NCBI GenBank assembly: GCA_021791345.1
Contig: JAJYWT010000128.1
Location: forward strand, 1-34,586
Direction: 5' to 3'
DNA length: 34,586 nucleotides
DNA from: a bacterium
Lineage (GTDB): Bacteria; Chloroflexota; Dormibacteria; UBA8260; Bog-877
Positions 1-6,604 of this stretch are shown here, in pieces. Numbering within the stretch: position 1 is the stretch's first letter; the number at the start of each line of letters is the position of its first letter. The notes below the pieces were generated by a model, which did not search any database, was not told the DNA's origin, and worked only from the letters and a program-made list of their open reading frames with translations. The position numbers and the translations under genes were made by a program.

Positions 1-1483
1 GCCGGGCGCCTAACATCATGCTCTCTGAACGGCTCAAGTCATAACCGATCGTCCCATAGACGGGAACTTCGAGACTCTGGCTGACCACCTCGAAACGGCG
101 GGTGAACAACCCGTCGCCGACCACCACCTGGTGCCACCCGACGTTCATCGGCCCGAGCCTTAGAGAACCGTTTCGGCCGAGTTGGCCAATCTGTACCCCA
201 TCCAACCTAGCCGGGAATACTTCATCGAGCTCGCCTGCGGTAAGGCAAGGGCCGGGGCCTTCTAAGAAGGTTGCGTCGTCGAACCGGAGCCCACCCGTTA
301 GCGATATGATCCCGGACCCGGTAGTTGAGGGCTGGCTGCTGCGCAGGCTGGCGGGGAGACTGTCGGCCGGCAGGTCGCGATGGACGATCCAGGTCTTGGA
401 GCCCGGGATCGCTTGTCCGGGGGTGGATGAGAGCCACCGGGGAGTAGGCCGGGCCCGGCTCAACACCCACACGCGCTCAGCGGCTGTCGAGTTCGCAAGC
501 CACAGCCCGCGCCATCCGTGTTGTTCTCCTTCGCTGAGTTGGAACAGTAACACATCGTCACTCAGATTCAACAAGACGGTGGGGCCGCCTCGGGCTGCCG
601 GTAGGCGGATTACCCCGCGCTGGCTGTCGACCCATTGCCATGGGAGCTCTAGTTCACTTCCAGGGGAGAGCCTTACGGCCTGGCCGGCGAGGTGGAGATC
701 CAATGGCTCTGAACTGGCAGTGGACAGGTGCAGTGCAAGCGGCGATGGGTGGAGGCGGAGCTGGGCGCGCCACGCCCGCTTGCCCTCTGCCTCGAGCTGA
801 CTTCCGTCCCAATGTCGGTACGCGATGAGAATCGCCGCTCGCACCCGATCTGCGAATTGGTCCTGCCAAATAAGCTCCTGGGCGTGGCGGGTTAGCTGGT
901 AGCGTCCACTCCAGTGGCGCAGGAGCTGAAGGGTGTCCAGTCCGGGGGAGAGTTGCCGAACCCGCTCGTCGAAGAATTGAGACAGGATCTGGCGATCCCG
1001 GAGCCTAAAGACTGTTTGGGAGACCGGGTAGCCAACGTACGGTGGCGATGGATGTAGGGGCAGAATCAACCGACCTCGGCGACCCGCCTGGTCTTCCGCC
1101 AACCACTCCTCCACCTGACGGAAGAGGACGCTCACATGGTGCATCCCTTCTACCTCCCCTCCCGGGGGTAGGCGAAGCAGCTCGCGGAGTCTTGGGTAGT
1201 AGGCGTGGGTGGAACGCACCTGGTCAGGGCTCATGCGCGACGCCGCCAGCACCAAAGTGGCCAAAAATGGGAGAAAGAGCGGAGCCGCTCTGGGTCTGCT
1301 AGCTTGGCGGAAGGCAGCGCCGCAGTCCACCACGTGCTTGAACCCATCCAGGGGGGAGATTCGGTGTTCGCGGCGGACCGCGTCAACGAGATCTCTGGGA
1401 GCATTCTCAGGGTTGACTCGTGCGCGAACCGCCGCTGCCCGGAGCGCCTCATCGTCGCAGGCGAGCAGCACCGGGGTTGTCAC
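1..1483 (-). CDS. Large protein of unknown function, 3'-partial at the left edge
   Basis: The minus strand is open from a GTG at 1483 to the window edge (494 codons, no stop), with strongly coding-like codon use; the C-terminus lies outside. I do not recognise a named family. Residues 67-84 form a hydrophobic patch (LFLPFLATLVLAASRM), followed by an aromatic stretch HAYYPRLRELLRLP (93-106) and a conserved-looking segment YVGYPVSQTVFR...DRQILSQFF (149-171). The C-terminal third is beta-rich, with GWHQVVVGDGLFTRRFEVV near the visible end resembling an Ig-like or sandwich module. The GTG overlaps a TGA of an upstream frame (GTGA), so the gene was probably translationally coupled to a gene that is now mostly missing. 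It lies on the same strand as an HNH nuclease, and proteins of this look occur beside defence genes. A defence role is inference only. In-frame extension upstream of the GTG is possible but lacks a good start. Confidence 0.72.
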   Translation of the reverse strand, partial: MTTPVLLACDDEALRAAAVRARVNPENAPRDLVDAVRREHRISPLDGFKHVVDCGAAFRQASRPRAAPLFLPFLATLVLAASRMSPDQVRSTHAYYPRLRELLRLPPGGEVEGMHHVSVLFRQVEEWLAEDQAGRRGRLILPLHPSPPYVGYPVSQTVFRLRDRQILSQFFDERVRQLSPGLDTLQLLRHWSGRYQLTRHAQELIWQDQFADRVRAAILIAYRHWDGSQLEAEGKRAWRAQLRLHPSPLALHLSTASSEPLDLHLAGQAVRLSPGSELELPWQWVDSQRGVIRLPAARGGPTVLLNLSDDVLLFQLSEGEQHGWRGLWLANSTAAERVWVLSRARPTPRWLSSTPGQAIPGSKTWIVHRDLPADSLPASLRSSQPSTTGSGIISLTGGLRFDDATFLEGPGPCLTAGELDEVFPARLDGVQIGQLGRNGSLRLGPMNVGWHQVVVGDGLFTRRFEVVSQSLEVPVYGTIGYDLSRSESMMLGAR

Positions 1484-1641
1484 CTGACAGGGGAGTAGTT
1501 CCTCCAGCAGGCTTTCGGTCCACTCCTGATTGTCAGCCAACTCGCACTTGCAAGAGCATGCGCCACAGGGTCTCTGAATAACGCCGTACGGCGCGGTCCG
1601 AAGTACGTCCGGAAGAGGCGCGGGTACTCGGACCTGAGGGC
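1480..1641 (-). pseudogene. Possible C-terminal remnant of a gene upstream of the left-edge gene
   Basis: A 53-codon open frame without a usable start ends in a TGA (1480-1482) that overlaps the GTG start of the next gene. It reads SEYPRLFRTYFGPRRTALF then RDPVAHALASASW, which looks protein-like, and four-base overlaps of this kind usually join real genes. A TAG lies just upstream at 1642-1644. The likely history is that most of an upstream cistron was deleted and the HNH gene now sits where it was. No family can be assigned, and chance openness in GC-rich DNA is a real alternative. Confidence 0.25.
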
Positions 1642-1726
1642 CTATGTCGACGCCGCCTCATGCCCCGAGACTACCCACTTCCGATCTCAAACGGGCCGCC
1701 TTGGCCGACGACTGAACGAATTACTC

Positions 1727-2650
1727 TCATCGCCGAAACAGGTGGTTCATGTGCCACTCGAGCTGCATCTGTGCAGGTCGCTCCCGGGCCATGCTGGGCG
1801 CCCACAGCTCCTGTCCGTCCAGCACGCGGTACTCCACTCCATTCTGGAAGTGGTCCTGGAGGCGCGGGCTTGCCTGGATTCGGAGGGTCGTTGGGTGCAC
1901 CCCAAGGTAGCCGGCATCGAACAGAGCGTGTACGTCCGCCCGCAGTAGCAAGCCGTTGCTGAACGCGTGGCTGCCGCCGCGGGCTGCGGGCCTTATGTGG
2001 CACGCCTCCAGGGTCGGCAGGACCCGCTCCTTGGTGAAGGCGCAGCGGCGGTCGTAGGCGTTGGTTATGAGAGCCCGGAAGGCCCCCTGGCCCAGACGGT
2101 GCTGGGTCACCCTCTCGGCGAACTTGACCGGCCCGGCATCCGCGTACTCACCGGCTGGGAGCAGGCTCGCCGGCAGGCGCTCCACCACCTGCTCCCAGAT
2201 CTTCTGGCCGACTCCGGAGTCGGCGGAATACGTCCTGCCCTGGACTATGTTGGGAGCCCAATCCGATGGCTCTGGGATCCAGTCCTCCCTGGCAAACCAG
2301 GTCGGCTGGCGCAGCATGATGCAGCTGAGCTCCTCCAGGTCGGAAATTGGCTGGCCGTGGCGTCCCACCCGAAGGCGGGCCAGGAACTCCTCGTAGGTGG
2401 GGGCGCCGTTGCTCTCACCGAAGGTCCTCCAGGCCAGAAAGACCGGCAGCATGGTGAATCCCTCGAACCAGCCCAGGCCACAGATCGCGCGCTCGGGGGC
2501 GTGCAGCTTGAAGAGCAGGGGCTCGCCCGTCTGAAGCAAGTGGACATCTTTCTTGGACTGGGGGCGCCAGAAGTTCACCTCCTCCAGCTCCGGGTGCTGA
2601 CGCAGGTGGCTGGCCCATTCCCCGTCAGTCAGGGCGACGTACATCCGCAT
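1727..2650 (-). CDS. HNH endonuclease with N-terminal PUA/EVE-like domain (putative restriction endonuclease)
   Basis: The 307-residue protein ends in an HNH_2-type nuclease domain: Cys203 in RRCAFT, the first catalytic His region ACHIRPAARGG (His218), Asn232 in FSNGLLL and the metal-site segment DVHALFDAGYLG (His241, Asp245). Residues 1-95 (NFWRPQSKK, LLFKLHAPERAICGLGWF, AWRTFGESNGAPTYEEF) look like an EVE/PUA-like fold, which in other nucleases reads modified bases. This architecture suits a modification-dependent or phage-targeting restriction enzyme, though specificity cannot be read from sequence. The ATG follows a TACACT box by eight bases with no Shine-Dalgarno, so the message is probably leaderless. 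The next gene on the same strand is the unknown left-edge gene, about 240 bases downstream. The HNH call is firm; the N-terminal domain call is moderate. Confidence 0.88.
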   Translation of the reverse strand: MRMYVALTDGEWASHLRQHPELEEVNFWRPQSKKDVHLLQTGEPLLFKLHAPERAICGLGWFEGFTMLPVFLAWRTFGESNGAPTYEEFLARLRVGRHGQPISDLEELSCIMLRQPTWFAREDWIPEPSDWAPNIVQGRTYSADSGVGQKIWEQVVERLPASLLPAGEYADAGPVKFAERVTQHRLGQGAFRALITNAYDRRCAFTKERVLPTLEACHIRPAARGGSHAFSNGLLLRADVHALFDAGYLGVHPTTLRIQASPRLQDHFQNGVEYRVLDGQELWAPSMARERPAQMQLEWHMNHLFRR

Positions 2651-2658
2651 CGAGGGTC

Positions 2659-2664
2659 AGTGTA
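2659..2664 (-). promoter_or_regulatory. Probable -10 box of the HNH gene, leaderless promoter
   Basis: Read on the minus strand, TACACT (TAnnnT type) lies eight bases before the ATG and no ribosome-binding site intervenes. A weak TTGGCC lies about 20 bases further upstream, which is too far for a standard -35 box. Confidence 0.4.
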
Positions 2665-2769
2665 GGCGGGGGAGGGTGGTTTTCGGCCAATCTGGCGGAT
2701 CTTCCAGGACCCGCCGCAACCTGCCCTAACCCGCGGGTCAGCCAGGCTGACCCGCCGGTTAGGGCACCC

Positions 2770-3009
2770 GGGATCCCGCGGCCCGGGGGGCCGCCGGATC
2801 CCGGGCCATCCGCGTCGGCTGGGACGGGCCCAGTCGCGATCCCGGGAAGTCGGAGTGGCATTCCGTCGCCGGTCCCGGCTTCTGCTGCCCCCTGCCCTGG
2901 GCCGCGGCTGGGACAAGCCCAGTCGCGACCTCGGGAAGTCGGGGTGGCATTCAGGCGCCCGCCCCGCCACCGGGGGATCCCGCGGCCCGGGGGGCCGCCG
3001 GATCCCGGG
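2770..3009. repeat. Two exact copies of a 36-bp GC-rich hairpin element
   Basis: The same 36 bases occur at 2770-2805 and 2974-3009. Each copy carries GGATCC near both ends and folds on itself: the arm GGATCCCGCGGCCC pairs with GGGCCGCCGGATCC (one mismatch) around a GGG loop. The copies are 204 bases apart and are interleaved with the hairpin units described in the next entry. No coding frame in this stretch is convincing. It could be a mobile palindromic element of the REP/MITE kind or a recombination hot spot. Confidence 0.75.
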
Positions 3010-3051
3010 CTGTGCGCCGCGGCTGGGGCGGGCCCAGTCGCGACCTCGGGT
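2817..3051. repeat. Three copies of a stem-loop repeat with conserved stem and variable loop
   Basis: Units start at 2817, 2906 and 3021 (spacings 89 and 115). Each has GGCTGGG, a short variable piece, then CCCAGTCGCGA followed by a CTCGGG or CCCGGG. The five-base arms CTGGG and CCCAG are the same in all three, while the loop reads ACGGG, ACAAG and GCGGG. Units one and two also share GGGAAGTCGG and GTGGCATTC downstream. A fourth partial match (CAGCCGCGACCCCGGGAGC) lies near 3075-3095. Constant arms with changing loops suggest a selected structure or a recently spread element. The stretch from 2665 to 3123 otherwise contains no gene I can support. Confidence 0.6.
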
Positions 3052-3123
3052 AGGGGGTGCAGGTGGCTTCCCCCAGCCGCGACCCCGGGAGCAGCTCTTA
3101 CGGGTGGCTCTCCGACCCCGGGC

Positions 3124-3528
3124 TCAGCTGATAAGGCCAGCCACGGCGGGGACCTTGACGAACGCTTCGGCGATCGCCTGATATCCCGCTGGTATTGGGA
3201 TGGATGTTCGGCGGTGAGTAGTCGCACATCCAGGTCAGCTGGCAGATCAGCTCCACATCGACGGGCAGCCCGGTGGTGGGGTCGGTGGCCGTGTCCAGGG
3301 TCTGGAAGGCCGACTGGACGTCGGCCACCTGGTCCCCGGCCCGCTGGTACACCCCCTCCAGCATCCGGTTGAAGGCCCCCGTCACGGTGAGCGACTCCGA
3401 GGCCAGCTTGGTCTCGCCCAGGAGGTAGGCGGCGAGGAAGGGGTCGTAGTAGTTCATGCCCACGATCGGCACCGCCCTCCCGGCGGCGCCCCGGAGGGCG
3501 GAGCCCCCGGGGGTGGTCGCCGGCTCGG
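3124..3528 (-). pseudogene. Truncated, frameshifted SGNH/GDSL-type hydrolase
   Basis: The minus strand encodes the C-terminal part of an SGNH (GDSL) hydrolase: VPIVGMNYYDPFLAAYL, then VADVQSAFQTLD and ICQLTWMC, then PNIHPNTSG, where the Asp-x-x-His-like catalytic His lies in IHPNTSG. Directly after NTS (near 3187) the frame breaks. A one-base shift restores the expected ending GYQAIAEAFVKVPAVAGLIS, closing with TGA at 3124-3126. The N-terminal half with the GDS block is missing; upstream the frame becomes low-complexity Pro/Gly-rich sequence. Family members are usually 250 residues or more and secreted. Both a 5' truncation and a frameshift make this a relic. Family identity is based on the conserved C-terminal blocks and is fairly sure. 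Confidence 0.7.
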
Positions 3529-3805
3529 GGGCGCGCTCCGCCCCCTCTGATCCGTACCAGCGGGAAGCGGGCGGTGCCGGCCCTTTATCCCCTGGCCCGC
3601 TCCCGGCACCGGAGGCTGCGGCTCAGGGTGAGCCCGGTTCACCTCCTTGCTGATCCCCCGATTGCCCGGGGCTCGGCTCGCCGCTTGGCGGAGGCAAAAG
3701 GCCCGGGAGCCGGGCCAGAGCCAAAATCGCCCCGGCGGCAGCCGGGAGCACCGCGCGGTGCTGCGCCCGGTTTGCCCCGCCAATGCGATGCTACCGTCGC
3801 CGCTG

Positions 3806-4072
3806 ATGGATACGATCGAGGTTCGGGAGCTGCAGCGGCATGCCTCGGCCGCCCCGCGCCGGGTGGCCCGGGGTAAGACCCTGGCGATATCCGTGAGGGG
3901 ACGGTTGGTGGCAGTTCTCAGCGCCCCCTCGGAGCACCTCGGCGCGGCCCCCTGATCGCCTCTGGCGGGGTCCAGGAGCCCCGCCTGGGGCGGGAATCCC
4001 TCCCCCGAGGCTGAGCTGGGTCGGGCGGCCAGCGCCGAGGTGCTCCAGGAGCTGCGGGCGGACCGGGAGTGA
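3806..4072 (+). pseudogene. Phd/YefM-type antitoxin, frameshifted (cassette 1)
   Basis: From the ATG at 3806 the frame reads MDTIEVRELQRHASAAPRRV and then RLVAVLSAP, closely matching the intact antitoxin at 5722 (METIGIRELQRRASSAVRRV). It then meets a TGA at 3953-3955. A frame change just before this stop restores LIASGGVQEPR, the counterpart of LIAAGRVTPAR in the intact copy. A further shift gives the normal C-terminus SAEVLQELRADRE, with a stop that overlaps the toxin GTG (GTGA at 4069-4072). At least two frame changes are therefore needed. A TACCGT box (3792-3797) eight bases before the ATG looks like an old leaderless promoter. It pairs with the broken PIN gene that follows. Confidence 0.72.
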
Positions 4073-4410
4073 TCGGGTAGCTGGACGCCTCCGCCTTCCT
4101 CAAGCTCATCACCAAAGACTAGGAGTCGAAGCCGATGCGCGAGTGGTACTCCAACCATGGCTCCAGCTGGTGGTCGCAACTGGGGCTGACCGAGGCGGCC
4201 CGGAGGAGTGGCCGCCTGACCGAGGAGCTGCTGGCGACCGCTCTGGACACGGCGGGGCTGGTCCTGCCCAGCGTCACGACCTGCTTCGCGGTGGTCCAGG
4301 TGCCTTGCCCCGGACTCCCATCGCTCGATGCTCTCCACCTCGCCAACGCCCCCGAGTTGGGGGCGGATCTAAAGGAGATGGTGGTCTACGATCTCAGGCT
4401 TAGAGCTTGC
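4069..4410 (+). pseudogene. PIN-domain toxin with two in-frame stops (cassette 1)
   Basis: Reading from GTG 4069 in the frame of the PIN fold gives a start, Ile, Gly, then TAG at 4078, then LDASAFLKLITKD, then a second TAG at 4120-4122, then ESKPMREWYSNHG and RLTEELLATALDTAGLVLPS, and LDALHLANAPELG, ending VVYDLRL. These are PIN ribonuclease landmarks: the first Asp in LDASAF, a Glu in LGLTEAARRS and the third acidic site in LDALHLA. Cassette 3 at 6605 has CTG where the second TAG stands here, showing that the stop is a mutation. Beyond about 4410 the open frame continues as read-through with no homology. It is non-functional as read. Confidence 0.75.
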
Positions 4411-4532
4411 CCGAATAGGCGTGTCCAAAGGAGGTTTGGTAGGGGAGCCGTGGGGTCAGGCGGGGTGGCAGCGTCAACCAGGTCCCAACACCCACAAAGC
4501 GCGACCATGGCGCTGGCCGGAACGCCGTGATA

Positions 4533-4553
4533 CGACTAGTGTTAGACTAGTCG
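4533..4553 (+). promoter_or_regulatory. Operator/promoter of the intact VapBC-type pair
   Basis: A perfect inverted repeat with arms CGACTAGT and ACTAGTCG around a five-base spacer (GTTAG) sits just before the antitoxin. It overlaps a TAGACT -10 box (4543-4548) that is seven bases from the ATG. Phd/YefM antitoxins commonly autoregulate from such palindromes, so this is the expected binding site of the antitoxin or antitoxin-toxin complex. The transcript should be leaderless, because no Shine-Dalgarno fits. Confidence 0.65.
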
Positions 4554-4555
4554 CA

Positions 4556-4795
4556 ATGGAAATAGGGGCGTACGAGGCGAAGACTAACCTCTCGCACCTT
4601 CTAGATGAGGTGGCGGGGGGCCGACGCTTCACCATAACCAAGCACGGGGTTCCGGTTGCCCTGCTGACTCCGCCGGGGCCCCGCCGTCCCGCGGAGTCCC
4701 CACAGGCGACGTTGGCGGCCCTGCGGGAGTTCAGGCGAGGTGTCACCCTGGGCGACCTGGAGCTGGATGCCCTGATCCAGGAGGGGCGCCGGTGA
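4556..4795 (+). CDS. Phd/YefM-family antitoxin (VapB role)
   Basis: The 79-residue protein starts MEIGAYEAKTNLSHLLDEVA and continues with TITKHGVPVALLTPP, the standard DNA-binding fold of Phd/YefM antitoxins. The C-terminal tail LGDLELDALIQEGRR is the flexible toxin-wrapping part. Its stop overlaps the toxin start by four bases (GTGA), the classical coupled antitoxin-toxin order. The ATG at 4556 is chosen because it follows a TAGACT box and palindrome directly; upstream in-frame codons lie within that operator. This is the only cassette of the four in which both genes appear fully intact. The partner is a PIN ribonuclease, so functionally this is a VapBC-type module. Confidence 0.88.
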   Translation: MEIGAYEAKTNLSHLLDEVAGGRRFTITKHGVPVALLTPPGPRRPAESPQATLAALREFRRGVTLGDLELDALIQEGRR

Positions 4796-5205
4796 CGTTC
4801 GTCCTCGATGCTTCGATTGCGCTCGCGTGGTGCTTCGCAGATCAGACGACCCCGATCTCGGAGTCGGCCCTGGATCGGCTGGGTCACGAAGAGGCGCTGG
4901 TGCCTGGACTGTGGGCCCTGGAGGTTGCCAACGTGCTCGTCTCGGCGGAGCGCCGAGGCCGGCTCAAGCCAGCCCAGACCACGCGCTTCCTGGAGCTTCT
5001 CGGCCAACTTCCGATCACGGTCGAGGAGATCGGGCGGGACGCCATCCTAACCACCGTTCTAGACCTGGCGCGGGCGAGTGGGCTGACCGCGTATGACGCT
5101 TCGTACCTGGCGCTCGCGGCGGCCTCCGGGGTGCCCTTGGCGAGCCGCGACGAGGCCCTCCGGCGGGCTGCCCTCGGGTTGGGTGTGGATTTGGTCACGC
5201 CATAA
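4792..5205 (+). CDS. vapC: PIN-domain ribonuclease toxin VapC
   Basis: This 137-residue PIN protein keeps all four acidic metal-binding residues: Asp6 in FVLDASIALAW, Glu44 in LWALEVANVLV, Asp102 in TAYDASYLALA and Asp120 in LASRDEALRRAA. Length and motif spacing are normal for VapC, a Mg-dependent endoribonuclease that cuts tRNA or rRNA and is held inactive by its antitoxin. GTG 4792 overlaps the antitoxin stop, so the two are translated together. It belongs to a different PIN subgroup from the three other PIN copies nearby, whose C-terminal half reads LDAxHLA. Its RNA target cannot be predicted. Confidence 0.9.
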   Translation: MTFVLDASIALAWCFADQTTPISESALDRLGHEEALVPGLWALEVANVLVSAERRGRLKPAQTTRFLELLGQLPITVEEIGRDAILTTVLDLARASGLTAYDASYLALAAASGVPLASRDEALRRAALGLGVDLVTP

Positions 5206-5687
5206 GGGGGCCGCCCAGAGGCCGGCGGGAAAGTGCCGAAAGAAGTCTGCAACCGACCGACCTCAGCGCGATTCGGGAGTTGTCGTCAGGAGCCGGAGGC
5301 ACCGGCACTTCCGGTGACCTGGAGGCTGCAGGGGACAGACCTGGGTCCCATCTGGGTTACAGGCACGAATTGGACGTCATGTGGGCTGACCAGCGGTCCC
5401 GCACGTCGCTTGGTCAAACGCAAGCTGTCCAGCTTCAAGCTCCAGCGCCCCAGCCAACCCGCCTGATAGCCGATGCAGCCTCTATCCGTTAAGTAAACGG
5501 TTTTGGTCCTAGGCCGATGGTCCCGCTGTGCTCGGCAGGGTTGCGGGCGGCGCGGGGGCATCCTCCGGCAGGTCGAGGACGTGGCGGAGGTCGGGGGCGT
5601 GCACGGCGGGCAACTCCCGCCCAGTCGCTTCGCCTGGGGGGCAGCACCGCCCCACCGGGGACCAGCGAATCTGGAGCGTGACGGGTT
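5206..5687. other. Gene-free spacer between two toxin-antitoxin cassettes
   Basis: About 480 bases without a supportable gene on either strand. Open frames here are GC-driven and show no protein-like motifs. A short AT-rich patch (TTAAGTAAACGG near 5490-5502) stands out from the GC-rich surroundings. I see no tRNA, hairpin terminator or repeat. Confidence 0.5.
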
Positions 5688-5713
5688 CGGGACGTCCCGC
5701 TTTGTGCTGCTGT
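5688..5713 (+). promoter_or_regulatory. Candidate operator and promoter of antitoxin cassette 2
   Basis: A perfect 12-base palindrome CGGGACGTCCCG (5688-5699) lies 22 bases before the antitoxin ATG. TGCTGT (5708-5713) occupies the position eight bases before the ATG where cassette 1 has TACCGT and the intact vapBC has TAGACT. The palindrome may be the antitoxin binding site, and the -10 box may be weakened. Confidence 0.4.
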
Positions 5714-5721
5714 CGCCGTAC

Positions 5722-5985
5722 ATGGAGACAATCGGAATCCGGGAGCTGCAGCGGCGAGCCTCTTCTGCTGTGCGGAGGGTCCGCCGAGGCGAGACGCTCG
5801 GGGTCACCTATCGCGGTCAGTTGGTGGCCGTTCTGGCGCCGCCCGCACTGGCCACCGGTACCGGAAGCCTGATCGCGGCTGGCAGGGTCACACCAGCACG
5901 TGGGTCCAACCGCCCCCTGCCAGAGCCGGCGGTGGCATCCCGTCGCACCCAGGAAGTCCTGGACGAGCTTCACTCTCAGGGCTGA
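5722..5985 (+). CDS. Phd/YefM-family antitoxin (cassette 2)
   Basis: The 87-residue protein has the Phd/YefM DNA-binding start METIGIRELQRRASSAVRRV and GQLVAVLAPP. A linker follows, then the toxin-binding C-terminus RRTQEVLDELHSQG. It is the full-length relative of the broken antitoxin at 3806, and comparing the two shows where that copy shifted frame. The stop lies one base before the toxin GTG. The ATG was chosen over upstream in-frame codons because protein similarity to cassette 1 begins exactly there. It presumably represses its own promoter through the nearby palindrome and blocks the neighbouring PIN protein. Confidence 0.82.
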   Translation: METIGIRELQRRASSAVRRVRRGETLGVTYRGQLVAVLAPPALATGTGSLIAAGRVTPARGSNRPLPEPAVASRRTQEVLDELHSQG

Positions 5986-5986
5986 C

Positions 5987-6370
5987 GTGGCCTTCTACAT
6001 CGACGCCTCGGCGTTCCTCAAGCTCGCGGTGGAAGAGGAGGACTCGCCCGCTGTGCGCCGGTGGTTTGCCCGGCACCGTCCCTGCTGGTCTTCCCAGCTG
6101 CTCGCGACGAAGGCGCACCGGTCGGCCATTCGGCTCGGTGTGGCACCGGGGATCATCGAGGAGCTGCTCGACAGTGCCTCTCTGATCCTCCCTGCTGCCT
6201 CCACCTTTGAGCTGGCGGGACGGCTTGGACCCCTCGACCTGGGCTCCCTCGACGCGGTCCATCTAGCTGCCGCAGGGGAGATCGGCCCGGAGCTGGAAGG
6301 GGTGGTCACCTACGACCGGCGCGTTGTCTTCGGCGCCGCCGCAGCTGGTTTCCCCGTAATCCAGCCCTGA
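5987..6370 (+). CDS. PIN-domain toxin with catalytic Glu replaced by Lys (cassette 2)
   Basis: The 127-residue PIN protein starts at GTG 5987, one base after the antitoxin stop. Three acidic sites are present: Asp6 in FYIDASAFLKL, Asp89 in LGSLDAVHLAAA and Asp110 in VVTYDRRV. The second conserved acidic position, a Glu in the helix after the SSQLL segment, is Lys42 here (LLATKAHRS). In cassette 1 the same place reads LGLTEAARRS, so a Glu to Lys change is likely. PIN ribonucleases normally need this residue for metal binding, so the toxin may be weak or dead although its frame is open. It could be a detoxified partner kept with its antitoxin, or an early stage of the decay seen in cassettes 1 and 3. 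Confidence 0.8.
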   Translation: MAFYIDASAFLKLAVEEEDSPAVRRWFARHRPCWSSQLLATKAHRSAIRLGVAPGIIEELLDSASLILPAASTFELAGRLGPLDLGSLDAVHLAAAGEIGPELEGVVTYDRRVVFGAAAAGFPVIQP

Positions 6371-6604
6371 GCTGGCCCGTCCTGGAGTCGGGCATCCGTC
6401 TGGGGCCTGGGGTGGCGGAGCTCTGCCCTGAGAAGGCGGCCGGCCACTGCCGGGCCTCCGCGCTGTCCCGGGCGGGGGGGGAAGGTAGGGGCCCGGGCAA
6501 AGGTCATTCGGGTGAGGGCCCTCGCTGGTCTGGTCGCGGAAGCGCCGGGAACCCGGGCCCGCGGCACCTGTTAGCGCAGGTGGGCGAATGGGAGAGCCCG
6601 GCAG

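Noticed and set aside
102..800. Plus-strand open frame of 232 codons at the left edge
   Set aside because: It is the antisense shadow of the long minus-strand gene; its product is Ser/Pro/Arg-rich without motifs, while the minus strand has regular protein-like sequence.
2770..3051. CRISPR array
   Set aside because: There are only two or three repeat copies, repeat-to-repeat distances are irregular (89, 115 and 204 bases), and there are no cas genes.
2651..3227. Reading the repeat field as a coding gene (200-codon minus-strand frame)
   Set aside because: The frame consists of translated repeats and Pro/Gly/Arg-rich noise, and the exact hairpin repeats explain the sequence better.
3454..4338. 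Minus-strand open frame of 294 codons opposite cassette 1
   Set aside because: It lies antisense to the broken Phd/PIN genes, whose homology is clear; its product is Arg/Pro/Gly-rich and has no recognisable domain.
5286..5973. Minus-strand frames opposite antitoxin 2 and its upstream spacer
   Set aside because: Composition is that of GC-rich antisense DNA, and the plus strand carries a recognisable antitoxin.
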